From contig CALXVZ010000003.1 of assembly GCA_944392235.1 (NCBI GenBank), positions 1-64,000 on the forward strand: a stretch of DNA of 64,000 nucleotides, written 5' to 3'. Positions 19,477-29,329 of this stretch are shown here, one piece after another; position 1 is the first letter of the stretch; every line of letters starts with the position of its first letter. The translations under genes and the position numbers were made by a program. The notes below the pieces were generated by a model, which saw only the letters and a list, made by a program, of their open reading frames with translations, had not been told where the DNA came from and did not search any database. The DNA is from an uncultured Alphaproteobacteria bacterium. GTDB lineage: Bacteria; Pseudomonadota; Alphaproteobacteria; RF32; CAG-239.

Positions 19477-20439
19477 TTATGGCAAGTATAGACGTGGATT
19501 TACAGCTTTCTTACCTGCTCTTACTTCAAAATGCAATTGTGGAAAATTAACACTTCCTGTACTTCCTACTGTCGCAATTTTTTCTCCGCGCAATACCTTT
19601 TGCCCTTTTTTGACATACAAACGCTGATTGTGAGCATACGCTGTTATATAGCCATCGCTATGTTTTATCAAAACTAAATTTCCAAAACCTTTTAATTCAT
19701 TTCCTGCATAAGCGACAACTCCTTTATCTGCTGCTTTTACATTTGTTCCCATTGCCGCTTTTATGTTTATCCCATCATTTTTGCGACCTTTACCAACTAT
19801 ACCAAAATTTGATACAATGCTTCCTTGAACTGGCCATATAAATTTACTTTTACGATATGTTGACACTTTAGGACGTGATGCTTGCTTTTTAATATTTTTC
19901 TTTGCTGTAACTTTTGTTTGTGTCTTCTTTGTTACTGTTGTCGGACTTTTAGATTGTGTCTTCTTTCCTTGAGAGTATGTATAACTTGAACTTCCTCCTG
20001 AACTACTTTTTTGTGCTACTTGATATTTCGTATCCGCAGCTAAGCTTTCAGGCAGCATTAGTACTTGTCCTACACTTATCGTATAAGGTTCGTCTAAATC
20101 ATTTAAGCGACTTAGTGATGTTATATCAACGTTATACTTTTTTGAGATGCTGTATAATGTATCCCCCTTGACTACTATATGTTTCTGACGTTTGGGAAGC
20201 TTAAGATTTTGTCCTACATTCAATGCATAAGGGGCTGATAAATTATTTTCTTCTATTAGTCCTCTCAGAGGAACTTGATACTTCCTTGATAAGCTATATA
20301 GCGTATCACCTTTTTGAACAATAACATTGTTTGGGGCATAATTATAGCCATAGCTGTTAAACAAAGGTATTCCACCGCTTCTTGCATAGCAACTTGCTAG
20401 AACCGGAATAAATAGTAATGTTATTAAACCTTTTCTCAT
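19477..20439 (-). CDS. nlpD: NlpD-like lipoprotein: two LysM domains and a degenerate LytM (M23) domain
   Basis: 320 aa. A lipobox L-A-S-C places the lipidated Cys at residue 17. Two LysM repeats (about 37-82 and 87-132, each with V-x-K-G-D-T-L-Y-S) should bind peptidoglycan. A Ser/Thr/Lys-rich linker leads to an M23 domain (205-320). Active M23 peptidases need H-x-x-x-D in the first motif; here the segment reads N-D-G-I-N-I, so that His and Asp are missing, while A-Y-A-H and L-H-F-E remain. This matches NlpD/EnvC-type factors that activate cell-wall amidases at division rather than cut the wall themselves. A monocistronic gene, divergent from sufB. Confidence 0.85.
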   Translation of the reverse strand: MRKGLITLLFIPVLASCYARSGGIPLFNSYGYNYAPNNVIVQKGDTLYSLSRKYQVPLRGLIEENNLSAPYALNVGQNLKLPKRQKHIVVKGDTLYSISKKYNVDITSLSRLNDLDEPYTISVGQVLMLPESLAADTKYQVAQKSSSGGSSSYTYSQGKKTQSKSPTTVTKKTQTKVTAKKNIKKQASRPKVSTYRKSKFIWPVQGSIVSNFGIVGKGRKNDGINIKAAMGTNVKAADKGVVAYAGNELKGFGNLVLIKHSDGYITAYAHNQRLYVKKGQKVLRGEKIATVGSTGSVNFPQLHFEVRAGKKAVNPRLYLP

Positions 20440-20513
20440 TGTTTTCCTTTGTCTTTTTCTATTATCTATCAGAAAAAAACTAAATATTCGTTAACCTCAA
20501 CTAGAATCTATTC

Positions 20514-20542
20514 TTGATTTTTACGACACATTATCCTATACA
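20514..20542 (+). promoter_or_regulatory. Candidate promoter for sufB
   Basis: TTGATT (20514-20519), a 17-base spacer, and TATACA (20537-20542). The sufB ATG follows at 20573 behind AAGGAAAAATTT. No obvious IscR- or RirA-like operator could be assigned by eye. Confidence 0.45.
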
Positions 20543-20572
20543 GAAATAAATTGTTTTTATAAGGAAAAATTT

Positions 20573-22018
20573 ATGAGCAGTATTCCTAATATTGTTGATG
20601 AAAGTGGTGATAAATATAAATTCGGCTTTGTTACCGATATTGATGCTGAAGTTGCTCCAAAAGGGCTTAATGATGATATTATTAAATTAATTTCTCAAAA
20701 AAAAGATGAGCCCGATTGGTTGTTACAGAATCGTCTTAAAGCATATCATTATTGGTTGACGCTCTACGAACCATCTTGGGCAAAGTTATCTTATGATAAA
20801 ATTGATTATCAGAATTTATATTACTATTCTGCTCCCAAACAATCTGTTAAACCTAAAAGTCTTGATGAAATTGATCCTAAAATTTTGGAAACATATAATA
20901 AATTAGGTATCCCTCTAAAAGAACAAGAAGTGCTTGCAGGTGTTGTTGCTGTTGATGCTGTATTTGATAGCGTTTCTGTTGCAACTACTTATAAAGCTCA
21001 ACTCAAAAAACAAGGTATTATATTTTGCTCTATCTCTGAGGCTATTAAAGAATATCCTGATTTAGTTAAAAAATATTTGGGTTCTGTTGTTCCTTATACG
21101 GATAATTTTTTTGCAGCACTCAATTCTGCCGTTTTTACTGATGGTTCTTTTGTATATATACCTAAAGGTGTTAAATGTCCAATGGAACTTTCTACCTATT
21201 TTAGAATTAATGCAAAAAACACTGGTCAGTTTGAAAGAACTCTCATTATTGCTGATGAAGATAGTTATGTTTCTTATTTGGAAGGTTGCACAGCTCCTCA
21301 ACGTGACGAAAATCAACTTCATGCCGCAATTGTTGAAATTTTTGTTCATAAAAACGCAGAAGTTAAATACTCTACTGTTCAAAACTGGTATCCTGGTGAT
21401 AAAGATGGTAAGGGTGGCGTTTATAACTTTGTTACTAAAAGAGCTCTTTGCAATGGTGATAATTCTAAAGTTTCTTGGACGCAAGTTGAAACAGGTTCTG
21501 CTATTACTTGGAAATATCCTTCATGTGTCCTTAAAGGTGATAATTCAAAAGGAGAATTCTATTCTGTCGCTATTACAAATAATAAACAACAGGCAGATAC
21601 CGGAACTAAAATGATACATTTAGGCAAAAATACAAGTTCCAGAATTATTTCGAAAGGTATTTCCGCCGGGTTTTCTAATCAAACATATCGAGGTTTGGTC
21701 AAAGTTAGTAAAAATGCTGATAATGCTAGAAATTATTCTCAATGTGATAGTCTTCTTATTGGGAAAACTTGTGGGTCTCATACAGTTCCTTATATCGAAA
21801 ATAGTAATAAGTCTGCAATACTTGAGCATGAAGCTACTACTTCCAAAATCAGTGAAGAACAACTCTTTTATTGTAAGCAGAGAGGGCTTTCTGAAGAAGA
21901 TGCCGTTAGCTTAATTGTAAATGGTTTTTGTAAAGAAGTTATGCAAAAACTTCCTATGGAATTTGCTATTGAAGCAGCCAAACTTATTGATATTTCTCTT
22001 GAAGGTAGTGTGGGCTAA
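20573..22018 (+). CDS. sufB: Fe-S cluster assembly scaffold SufB
   Basis: 481 aa. SufB forms the beta-helix scaffold of the SufBC2D complex on which Fe-S clusters are built. Family segments include the Y-S-A-P-K-Q region near residue 85, [14 protein letters not shown] (about 195-208), Y-L-E-G-C-T-A-P (237-244) and the C-terminal [15 protein letters not shown]. It is isolated: sufC and sufD do not follow, and sufS, sufT and sufE lie 12 kb away. A terminator follows within 30 bases. Confidence 0.96.
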   Translation: MSSIPNIVDESGDKYKFGFVTDIDAEVAPKGLNDDIIKLISQKKDEPDWLLQNRLKAYHYWLTLYEPSWAKLSYDKIDYQNLYYYSAPKQSVKPKSLDEIDPKILETYNKLGIPLKEQEVLAGVVAVDAVFDSVSVATTYKAQLKKQGIIFCSISEAIKEYPDLVKKYLGSVVPYTDNFFAALNSAVFTDGSFVYIPKGVKCPMELSTYFRINAKNTGQFERTLIIADEDSYVSYLEGCTAPQRDENQLHAAIVEIFVHKNAEVKYSTVQNWYPGDKDGKGGVYNFVTKRALCNGDNSKVSWTQVETGSAITWKYPSCVLKGDNSKGEFYSVAITNNKQQADTGTKMIHLGKNTSSRIISKGISAGFSNQTYRGLVKVSKNADNARNYSQCDSLLIGKTCGSHTVPYIENSNKSAILEHEATTSKISEEQLFYCKQRGLSEEDAVSLIVNGFCKEVMQKLPMEFAIEAAKLIDISLEGSVG

Positions 22019-22045
22019 TTAATCTTAATATTACATAAAAACTAA

Positions 22046-22076
22046 AAAGGCTCTTTTAGGAGCCTTTCTTTTTTTT
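22046..22076 (+). terminator. Terminator after sufB (shared with topA)
   Basis: AAAGGCTC and GAGCCTTT form an 8-bp stem around a 6-base loop (22046-22067), followed by a run of T. The same hairpin read on the minus strand lies just beyond the topA stop, so it can serve both convergent genes. Confidence 0.85.
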
Positions 22077-24537
22077 ATTTAGATTGCTTTGTATTATCTA
22101 TAACCTTGATTGCATCTTCTAGGTTTATTTCTTTTCCATGCAATTCATTCGGTATTCGATAATTATTTTTTCCACATTTTATATATAGTCCGTAACGTCC
22201 GGTTGCCAATAATATATCCGCTTTTAGTTTAGGATGTTGCCCTAAAACTTTTGCTTCGGGTTTTTCTGCCACATTTTTTAATATTTCTTCAGCTCTTTCC
22301 TTGGTGATATTAAAAATATTATCCGCTCCGGTCAGTGATTTTGATTTTAATCCTTGTTTTATATACTGTCCGAACTTTCCTATATTTGCACTTATTCCAT
22401 CACCTAAATCTCTTGGTAAACTTACTAGAATTTCGGCTTGTTCAAATGTAACTTCCTCTGGATTTAAAAATTTAGGTAATGCTATTCTTTTAGGTTTTTC
22501 TGTTGTTGCTGTTGCATCTTCACCTAATTGAACATAGTATCCATATGGACCTTTTTTAAGATATACATTCAGACCACCATGCTCTCCTAATACTTTGTCT
22601 TCAGGATTTGGCTGTTTCTCTGTGCTCTGTTCCTCTTCTTCCTTAATATCTGTTAGAGGCATTGTGTATTTACATTCCGGATAGTTCGAACACCCTAAAA
22701 AGGCTCCAAATTTACCTAATTTGATACTTAGATGTCCTTTATGACATTCTGGACATAAACGTGGATCTGATCCATCTTCTTTGGCTGGAAATAGATGATA
22801 TGCTAAAACTTCATCTATTTTGTTGATCACTTCACTTACTTGAAGAGGCTGAACTGCTTGTATATTTTTATAAAATTTAGTCCAGAACCCAGCTAATAGT
22901 TTTTTCCACTCCATCTCACCTGCTGAAATATCATCCAGATGTTCTTCCATCTGTGCTGTGAAATCGTATTCAACATATTTCTTAAAGAAGTTTTCCAAAA
23001 ATATTGTTACTATTCGCCCTCTGTCTTCTGGAATAAAACGTAATTTTTCCACCCTTACATATTTACGTTCTTGCAGTACTGCAATGATTGATGCATATGT
23101 TGATGGACGACCAATTCCCAATTCCTCCAGTTTCTTCACAAGACTTGCTTCCGTAAAACGTGGTGGCGGGGTTGTATAGTGTTGTTCTGGTTTGATTGCT
23201 TTTTTATCAACGGCTTCATCTACTTCAACATTCGGAAGCAATCTATTTTCATCATCATCATTTTCATCGTCTTTACTTTCTTGATATAATTTCAAGAAAC
23301 CATCAAATGCTATGACTTGTCCATTTGCTCGCAATAGAATCTGATTATCCGTAGATATCGTATCAATTACAACTTTATCTAAAATTGCAGGTTCCATTTG
23401 GCAGGCAATTGTTCTTTTCCATATTAATTCATATAATTTGTATGCATCCGAATCCAGCTTTCCTTCCATTTTTTTAGGCGTATTCATTACATCTGCTGGA
23501 CGAATTGCTTCGTGTGCTTCTTGGGCATTCTTAGATTTTGTTTTATACTCTTTTGCTTCTTTGGGGAGATATTTTTCACCAAAATATTTTACTATCGCTT
23601 CTCTGCAAGCACTGATTGCTTCTACTGATAAATTCACAGCATCTGTTCTCATGTATGTTATATAACCTGATTCATACAAATTTTGAGCAACTTGCATTGT
23701 CTTTTTTGCAGAAAAACGTAATTTTCTAGCAGCTTCTTGTTGTAGAGTAGATGTTGTAAATGGAGGAGCTGGATAACGATTAGCTTTCTTTCGTTCTATT
23801 TTGGAAATCTTAAAACTCTGAGCCTCTATTTTGGCTTTTGCTTCCTCTGCTTTTTCCTTCGTATTAATATCGAATTTTTCTAATTTTTTGCCATCCAAAT
23901 TTATCAGGTGTGACGGTATTATTGCCTTTTCAGATGTTTCTAAATCTACATCTATTGTCCAATATTCTTCCGGTTTGAACTTCTCAATTTCCATTTCTCT
24001 TTCGCAAATTAGTCGTAAGGCTACCGACTGAACACGGCCAGCGGACTTTGAACCTGGCAGTTTACGCCATAAAACCGGAGATAATGTAAAACCCACTAAA
24101 TAATCTAATGCACGACGTGCCATATATGCAGATACTAAATTATCATCTATCTGTCTTGGATTTTGAATAGCTTCTGTTACCGCATGTTTTGTAATTTCAT
24201 GAAAAACTACTCTTTCTATTTTTTTATCTTTTAATTTCTTTTTGGAACTTAATTCTTCTAATATATGCCATGCAATGGCCTCCCCTTCTCTATCCGGGTC
24301 GGATGCGAGGACTAACGTATCGCAATCTTTTAATGCTGTTATAATATCATTTAATCTTTTTTTCCCACCTGGGCTTAGTTCCCAAACCATACTAAAATCT
24401 TTGTCAGGATCAACAGAACCATCTTTGCTTGGTAAATCTCTGATGTGACCATAACTTGCCAATACCTTATAATCTTTTCCTAGATATTTATTTATTGTTT
24501 TGGCTTTTGCCGGTGATTCTACTACAACTAATTTCAT
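22075..24537 (-). CDS. topA: DNA topoisomerase I
   Basis: 820 aa. The Toprim domain begins K-L-V-V-V-E-S-P-A-K-A with the acidic D-P-D-R-E-G-E (80-86). The active-site Tyr is Y295 in I-T-Y-M-R-T-D. One four-Cys zinc ribbon (R-L-C-P-E-C ... G-C-S-N-Y-P-E-C) lies near residues 600-640, followed by two C-terminal topo-repeat units with G-x-Y-G-x-Y-x. It relaxes negative supercoils behind polymerases. The gene follows dprA by 11 bases, and plsY-dprA-topA look like one transcription unit. Confidence 0.97.
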   Translation of the reverse strand: MKLVVVESPAKAKTINKYLGKDYKVLASYGHIRDLPSKDGSVDPDKDFSMVWELSPGGKKRLNDIITALKDCDTLVLASDPDREGEAIAWHILEELSSKKKLKDKKIERVVFHEITKHAVTEAIQNPRQIDDNLVSAYMARRALDYLVGFTLSPVLWRKLPGSKSAGRVQSVALRLICEREMEIEKFKPEEYWTIDVDLETSEKAIIPSHLINLDGKKLEKFDINTKEKAEEAKAKIEAQSFKISKIERKKANRYPAPPFTTSTLQQEAARKLRFSAKKTMQVAQNLYESGYITYMRTDAVNLSVEAISACREAIVKYFGEKYLPKEAKEYKTKSKNAQEAHEAIRPADVMNTPKKMEGKLDSDAYKLYELIWKRTIACQMEPAILDKVVIDTISTDNQILLRANGQVIAFDGFLKLYQESKDDENDDDENRLLPNVEVDEAVDKKAIKPEQHYTTPPPRFTEASLVKKLEELGIGRPSTYASIIAVLQERKYVRVEKLRFIPEDRGRIVTIFLENFFKKYVEYDFTAQMEEHLDDISAGEMEWKKLLAGFWTKFYKNIQAVQPLQVSEVINKIDEVLAYHLFPAKEDGSDPRLCPECHKGHLSIKLGKFGAFLGCSNYPECKYTMPLTDIKEEEEQSTEKQPNPEDKVLGEHGGLNVYLKKGPYGYYVQLGEDATATTEKPKRIALPKFLNPEEVTFEQAEILVSLPRDLGDGISANIGKFGQYIKQGLKSKSLTGADNIFNITKERAEEILKNVAEKPEAKVLGQHPKLKADILLATGRYGLYIKCGKNNYRIPNELHGKEINLEDAIKVIDNTKQSK

Positions 24538-24548
24538 CTAAAAATCCC

Positions 24549-25688
24549 TCAAATTTTAGCTATTTTATTTCCAGGCAGACGTATTATTTTTCCATCCAAT
24601 TCCATCTCAACTATTATTGTTAATACTTCTTCTGTCGGAAGTTGCATCTCTCGGATAAGCTCATCTATATCCTCTCCATTTGTGGAAATTAATGATAATA
24701 ATTTTGTATATTTATCATCACTTTCCGCTTTTATACTATTTCCCTCTTTTTGCTCTGGAATATCTGCATTATTTTCTTGCTTGTCAAGTGAATATTCAAA
24801 TAAATCGAATATTTCCTCTTTTTTAGCAACAGTAAATTGTGTTTTTGAAAAATTAAAATTTTCCAAAATATCTGATGCTTTTTCTACTAAGACAGCACCT
24901 TCTTTGAGAAGTTTATTACACCCAGATGACCTTTCATCGTAAGGTGCTCCAGGAACAGCGTATACATCTCGGCCTTGCTCCAATCCTTGATGGGCTGTAA
25001 TTAAAGATCCTGAATGTAATCCTGCCTCCATCACTAATATACCTTTACTTAAGCCGGAAACTATTCTGTTCCGACGTGGGAAATTAGTTGCTTGAGGACG
25101 AGTTTGAAAAGGATATTCTGTAATTATTAATCCATTATTTTGAACTATTTCTTTATATAATTCTGTATTTTCTTGAGGATATATTACATCTATTCCTGTT
25201 CCAATAACAGCTATTGTTCCCCCTACTTCATTTAGTGCCCCTTTGTGAGCAGCCTTATCTATTCCTCTCGCTAACCCAGAAACAATTGTTATTCTTTGTT
25301 TAGCTATATCTCTTGATATATTCTCTGCGAGCTTTGTCGCACTTAATGACGCTGTTCTCGCTCCAACAATTGCTAAGGCATTATCGTTCTTTAGCAATTC
25401 AACGTTTCCTTTTGCATAAAAAATTGGCGGACAATCTTCTATTTGTCTTAAATTATATGGATACAATTCATCTTCTATACAAATTAATTTTACATCTCGT
25501 AACTCTGACAGCATAACTTCTTCTTCGGCTTTTTTACGAGAAAATAGCTCTTTCTTTTTAGAGATTTCCTTTAATGCGCTTTCTACATTACCATAGCGAT
25601 TGATTAACTTTTTAAAACCAATAGGTCCTATCCCATTTGTATTTATTAATTGAATATAGGATATAAGCTTTTCTTTTTCTACCATCAT
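24549..25688 (-). CDS. dprA: DNA-processing protein DprA
   Basis: 379 aa. An N-terminal SAM-like helical part leads to a Rossmann DNA-binding domain with I-V-G-A-R-T-A-S, V-S-G-L-A-R-G-I-D and F-P-R-R-N-R-I-V-S-G-L-S (about residues 105-265). A C-terminal winged-helix DML1 domain (about 315-379) ends the protein. DprA loads RecA on incoming single strands during transformation; the gene is kept widely even in bacteria not known to be competent. Tandem ATGs start it, the first overlapping the plsY stop. A comF homologue is at 38467. Confidence 0.95.
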   Translation of the reverse strand: MMVEKEKLISYIQLINTNGIGPIGFKKLINRYGNVESALKEISKKKELFSRKKAEEEVMLSELRDVKLICIEDELYPYNLRQIEDCPPIFYAKGNVELLKNDNALAIVGARTASLSATKLAENISRDIAKQRITIVSGLARGIDKAAHKGALNEVGGTIAVIGTGIDVIYPQENTELYKEIVQNNGLIITEYPFQTRPQATNFPRRNRIVSGLSKGILVMEAGLHSGSLITAHQGLEQGRDVYAVPGAPYDERSSGCNKLLKEGAVLVEKASDILENFNFSKTQFTVAKKEEIFDLFEYSLDKQENNADIPEQKEGNSIKAESDDKYTKLLSLISTNGEDIDELIREMQLPTEEVLTIIVEMELDGKIIRLPGNKIAKI

Positions 25689-26314
25689 TCTTTATGCTGC
25701 TTTTTTAATGAAATTTTGCTTTCTTCACCTCTCAAAAGTCTCTTTATATTAGCATGATGTCTTACTATCACCAAAAGAACTATCAAGGTATATACAAACG
25801 TATACTCCATAGTAGGAGCTAAAAAATATGATATTAGAGGAACACAAACAGCTGCTGTTAATGCTGATAATGATGAATATTTAAAAGTAAATGCCATAAT
25901 AAGCCAGATTGCAAATGCTATTAAAGCTATAGGGTAGCATGTTACCAAAATAAAACCAAAAGTAGATGCAACACCTTTTCCACCTTTAAATTTCAACCAT
26001 ATCGGGAAATTATGTCCAAGAACCCCAAAGGCTCCGGCAATTAACATTGCTGTAACACACATACTATTTTCAACCCCAACAGCATATTTAGCTATAATCG
26101 CTGCAACACCGGCTTTAAATGCATCTAATAACACTGTCAAAAATGCCAACATTTTATTTCCGGTTCTTAAAACATTTGTCGCTCCAATATTTCCTGAACC
26201 AATTTTACGAATATCCCCATAGCCTGCAATCTTTGTTAAAATCAATCCAAATGGAATCGATCCTATAACATAACCAAATAAACCACTTAGTAAATATACT
26301 CCAGCAATAGGCAT
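25685..26314 (-). CDS. plsY: Acyl-phosphate:glycerol-3-phosphate acyltransferase PlsY
   Basis: 209 aa, multi-TM inner-membrane enzyme making lysophosphatidic acid from acyl-phosphate. The three family motifs are visible: G-S-I-P-F-G (about 17-22) with G-S-G-N-I-G-A-T-N (42-50), then K-F-K-G-G-K-G-V-A-S-T-F-G and the C-terminal R-H-H-A-N-I-K-R-L-L-R-G-E-E. It leads the minus-strand unit with dprA and topA. Confidence 0.96.
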   Translation of the reverse strand: MPIAGVYLLSGLFGYVIGSIPFGLILTKIAGYGDIRKIGSGNIGATNVLRTGNKMLAFLTVLLDAFKAGVAAIIAKYAVGVENSMCVTAMLIAGAFGVLGHNFPIWLKFKGGKGVASTFGFILVTCYPIALIAFAIWLIMAFTFKYSSLSALTAAVCVPLISYFLAPTMEYTFVYTLIVLLVIVRHHANIKRLLRGEESKISLKKQHKE

Positions 26315-26425
26315 CCTTTTTCTCCTAAATTTTTTTGATATGTTAAATGATAGAGTTAAAAATTCAACTTATTTTGTATCTAATGTGTATTTTATCTTTA
26401 TTTGTATATTAGACTTAAAAAAATA

Positions 26426-26453
26426 ATGACATTCCAATTTATTTGTTTATTAT
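26426..26453 (+). promoter_or_regulatory. Candidate promoter for the pyrH-fabZ operon
   Basis: ATGACA (26426-26431), a 16-base spacer and TATTAT (26448-26453), each one mismatch from consensus. The pyrH ATG follows at 26483 behind CGAGG. No other clear promoter appears before fabZ, whose 3' terminator is at 34270. Confidence 0.5.
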
Positions 26454-26482
26454 AGCTTCAAATATCATTACTCGAGGCAATT

Positions 26483-27193
26483 ATGAAAAAAATTTTTAAA
26501 AGGATACTTTTGAAACTTTCAGGCGAAGGTTTAATGGGACAGCACCCCTTCGGCATTGATGAAAGTGTTTTAGACACTATAACCGATAGTATTAAACAAG
26601 TTCATTCTTCTGGAATACAAATATGTATTGTTATTGGTGGCGGAAATTTTTATCGAGGAGTTAATAACACTAATAAAAATGTAAGCAGACCTATTGCCGA
26701 TCAGGCGGGAATGATTGCTACAGTTATAAATGCTTTATTCCTTAAAAGTGCTCTTAACAGTAAAGGTATTAATTCTGAAATTTTATCGGGATTATCTATT
26801 CCTCAAGTTGCAGAAACTTATTCTTATAGAGAAGCAAAGAAATTATTAGATCAGGGATTTGTAGTTATTTTTGCAGGTGGGACAGGGAATCCTTACTTCA
26901 CTACAGATACAGGAGCCACTTTACGTGCTCTTGAAACTGAATGTGACGCTCTTTTTAAAGCAACACAAGTTGATGGCGTTTATAACTGCGACCCTAAAAA
27001 GAATCCAGATGCCGTTAGATATCAAGAAATTTCTTATGATGACGTTATCGCTAAAGAACTTAAAGTTATGGATATGACCGCTATTTCGATGGCTAGAGAA
27101 AATAAATTACCTATTGTCATATTTAAACAATCTGATGTAAACTCTTTAACGAATGTGTTAAAGAAAAAAGGAAATTATACAGTTATAAAATAA
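26483..27193 (+). CDS. pyrH: UMP kinase PyrH
   Basis: 236 aa. The amino-acid-kinase fold starts L-L-K-L-S-G-E-G, with I-G-G-G-N-F-Y-R-G (about 53-61) and F-A-G-G-T-G-N-P-Y-F-T-T-D-T (about 131-144) as nucleotide-binding loops. It phosphorylates UMP for RNA, DNA and UDP-sugar synthesis. It opens the eight-gene run to fabZ; frr follows after 16 bases. The usual upstream rpsB-tsf genes are not here. Confidence 0.97.
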   Translation: MKKIFKRILLKLSGEGLMGQHPFGIDESVLDTITDSIKQVHSSGIQICIVIGGGNFYRGVNNTNKNVSRPIADQAGMIATVINALFLKSALNSKGINSEILSGLSIPQVAETYSYREAKKLLDQGFVVIFAGGTGNPYFTTDTGATLRALETECDALFKATQVDGVYNCDPKKNPDAVRYQEISYDDVIAKELKVMDMTAISMARENKLPIVIFKQSDVNSLTNVLKKKGNYTVIK

Positions 27194-27209
27194 TTTATGA
27201 GAGGCTCAA

Positions 27210-27773
27210 ATGACCGATTTTAATGAAATAAAAAAAGACACTTCAGAACGTATGGAAAAGACTTTGGAAACCTTAAGAGCTGATTTTGGCGGCTTACGTG
27301 CGGGAAGAGCTCACGCTAGTTTATTAGACAACATTATGGTGGAAGCTTATGGCAATCTTTCTCCTATTTCTCAAGTTGGAACCATTAGTGTTCCTGATGC
27401 CAGAACTTTATCTGTCAGCGTATGGGATAAAGGTTTAGCTAAATCCGTTGAGAAAGCTTTGAGAGAATCTGATTTAGGCCTTAATCCTGTTTCTGATGGA
27501 CAGCTCATTCGTATTCCAATCCCTCCTCTTTCTGAAGAAAGAAGAAAAGAATTGAGTAAAGTGGCTGGGAAATATGCGGAACAGTCAAAGGTTGCTATTC
27601 GTAATATCCGTAGAGATGCTTTGGATGATGTTAAAAAATTAAAGAAAGATAACCTAATTTCTGAAGATGATGAGAAGAAATATGGAAATGAAATTCAGAA
27701 ATTAACAGACGAATCTATTAAGAAAATAGATGATATGCTTTCTCAAAAAGAAAAAGATATTTTGCAAGTATAA
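27210..27773 (+). CDS. frr: Ribosome recycling factor
   Basis: 187 aa, normal length. Family segments are L-R-A-G-R-A-H-A-S-L-L-D (about residues 30-41), the V-P-D-A-R-T-L motif, and I-P-I-P-P-L-S-E-E-R-R-K-E-L in the hinge, followed by I-R-N-I-R-R-D-A. RRF and EF-G split the post-termination ribosome. It sits in the conserved pyrH-frr-uppS order. Confidence 0.97.
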   Translation: MTDFNEIKKDTSERMEKTLETLRADFGGLRAGRAHASLLDNIMVEAYGNLSPISQVGTISVPDARTLSVSVWDKGLAKSVEKALRESDLGLNPVSDGQLIRIPIPPLSEERRKELSKVAGKYAEQSKVAIRNIRRDALDDVKKLKKDNLISEDDEKKYGNEIQKLTDESIKKIDDMLSQKEKDILQV

Positions 27774-27780
27774 AAAAATT

Positions 27781-28488
27781 ATGGGAACAGAGAATATTTG
27801 TAAACATATCGCTATCATTATGGATGGTAACGGTCGGTGGGCTAAAAAGAGAGGTATGCCTAGAACTTTTGGCCATAAAAAAGGTGCAGAGAATGTTATT
27901 AAAATTACACGTGCGATGAAAGAATCCGGTGTAAAATATTTGACTTTATATGCTTTTTCTACTGAAAATTGGCAACGTTCAAAAGATGAAGTGGATGCCT
28001 TAATGCAGCTCCTTAATGAGTATCTTGACAAAGAAATGAAAGAAATTATGGAAAATAATGTCCGCATTATTTTTATTGGTGAAAAATATATGCTTTCTAA
28101 AGATATTCAAGAAAAGATGGATTCCTTAGAAAAAGAATCTGCTCAAAACTCCGACTTAACGTTATGTATTGCTCTTTCTTATGGTTCTCGCCAAGAAATC
28201 ATTGCAGCAGTCCAAAATATCGCAAAAGATGTTCAAGATGGTAAGTTATCACTTAGCGATATCTCTATTGAAAATTTTGCCGAGAGATTATACACAAAAG
28301 ATGTTCCTGACCCAGACATCTTAATCAGAACAAGCGGAGAACAACGTATTAGTAATTATCTGCTATGGCAACTTGCTTATACTGAATTGTTTTTCACTGA
28401 TACATTATGGCCAGATTTTAATTCTGATGAATTAAATGGCATTATTGATACATTCAAATCAAGGGAGAGAAGATATGGTAAAAACTGA
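27781..28488 (+). CDS. uppS: Undecaprenyl diphosphate synthase (isoprenyl transferase)
   Basis: 235 aa from ATG 27781; the longer frame from 27730 would overlap frr and adds unrelated Lys-rich residues. The signature I-M-D-G-N-G-R-W-A appears at about 13-21, with catalytic Asp in D-G-N-G-R-W, then S-T-E-N-W-R/Q-R near 63 and the C-terminal R-T-S-G-E-Q-R-I-S-N-Y-L-L-W-Q. The enzyme makes the C55 lipid carrier for peptidoglycan and other glycans. The start has only a weak ribosome binding site and probably relies on coupling with frr, 7 bases upstream. Confidence 0.95.
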   Translation: MGTENICKHIAIIMDGNGRWAKKRGMPRTFGHKKGAENVIKITRAMKESGVKYLTLYAFSTENWQRSKDEVDALMQLLNEYLDKEMKEIMENNVRIIFIGEKYMLSKDIQEKMDSLEKESAQNSDLTLCIALSYGSRQEIIAAVQNIAKDVQDGKLSLSDISIENFAERLYTKDVPDPDILIRTSGEQRISNYLLWQLAYTELFFTDTLWPDFNSDELNGIIDTFKSRERRYGKN

Positions 28489-29317
28489 ATTTTCATCACT
28501 GCAAAAACGAATCCTTGCTTCTGTTGTTATGGTTCCTTTTGTAATAGGTGCTTTATATGCAGGACACCCCTATCTTGATACTTTAATCTTTCTCGTTGGA
28601 ACAATCCTTTCTTGGGAATGGTCTTCAATGATCCCCAATCAAAAACAAAATGTTTATGCTACTGCTTATACTTTTGCTCTTGGATGCTCTCTTCTTATTT
28701 TTGATAAATACTTTTTAGCTTTTTCAATTCTTGCAACTGCTGTTTTTATTTATATTAAGGCAGCAAAGGAAAAACATCGTCTCTTATTAGCTCTTGGCGC
28801 ACCCTATATTTCTATCGGTATAGGCGCTCTTTATTGGATTTATTATCTATTTGATTCATTAGGAGATGTTGTTTATGAAAATGCCGGATTTGTTATGACT
28901 TTATGGTATTTACTTATGGTTTGGAGTGTTGATATTGGTGCTTATATTGTTGGCTCATCCCTAAGAGGTCCTAAATTAGCTCCTAAAATTAGTCCAAACA
29001 AAACATGGTCTGGTCTAATTGGAGGCGTTCTTTCATCCATTATTGTTAGTTGCATTTTTTGGTTTAGCACAGCTTCATTGCTTGCTTTGCAAATGACTCT
29101 TATTGCACAGATTAAATTTGCCGTATTTGGTGCTGTTATTGCTGTTGTTGCTCAAATTGGCGATCTTATAGAATCCTCTATTAAAAGACATCTGAATGTT
29201 AAAGATAGCAGTTCTTTAATTCCAGGACATGGCGGAATATTTGATAGAGTTGACGGTTTGATTTTTGCAGCTCCGTTTGTTTATATTATTTTTATTTTAA
29301 CTTCATTTGGAAATTAA
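28475..29317 (+). CDS. cdsA: Phosphatidate cytidylyltransferase
   Basis: 280 aa from ATG 28475 behind AAGGGAG; the earlier frame start at 28436 lies within uppS and lacks a ribosome binding site. It overlaps uppS by 14 bases. About eight TMs are present, and the C-terminal signature K-D-S-S-S-L-I-P-G-H-G-G-I-F-D-R-V-D is intact. CdsA makes CDP-diacylglycerol. In most alphaproteobacteria dxr comes between cdsA and rseP; here rseP follows after 12 bases. Confidence 0.95.
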   Translation: MVKTEFSSLQKRILASVVMVPFVIGALYAGHPYLDTLIFLVGTILSWEWSSMIPNQKQNVYATAYTFALGCSLLIFDKYFLAFSILATAVFIYIKAAKEKHRLLLALGAPYISIGIGALYWIYYLFDSLGDVVYENAGFVMTLWYLLMVWSVDIGAYIVGSSLRGPKLAPKISPNKTWSGLIGGVLSSIIVSCIFWFSTASLLALQMTLIAQIKFAVFGAVIAVVAQIGDLIESSIKRHLNVKDSSSLIPGHGGIFDRVDGLIFAAPFVYIIFILTSFGN

Positions 29318-29329
29318 GGATTTTAGGCT

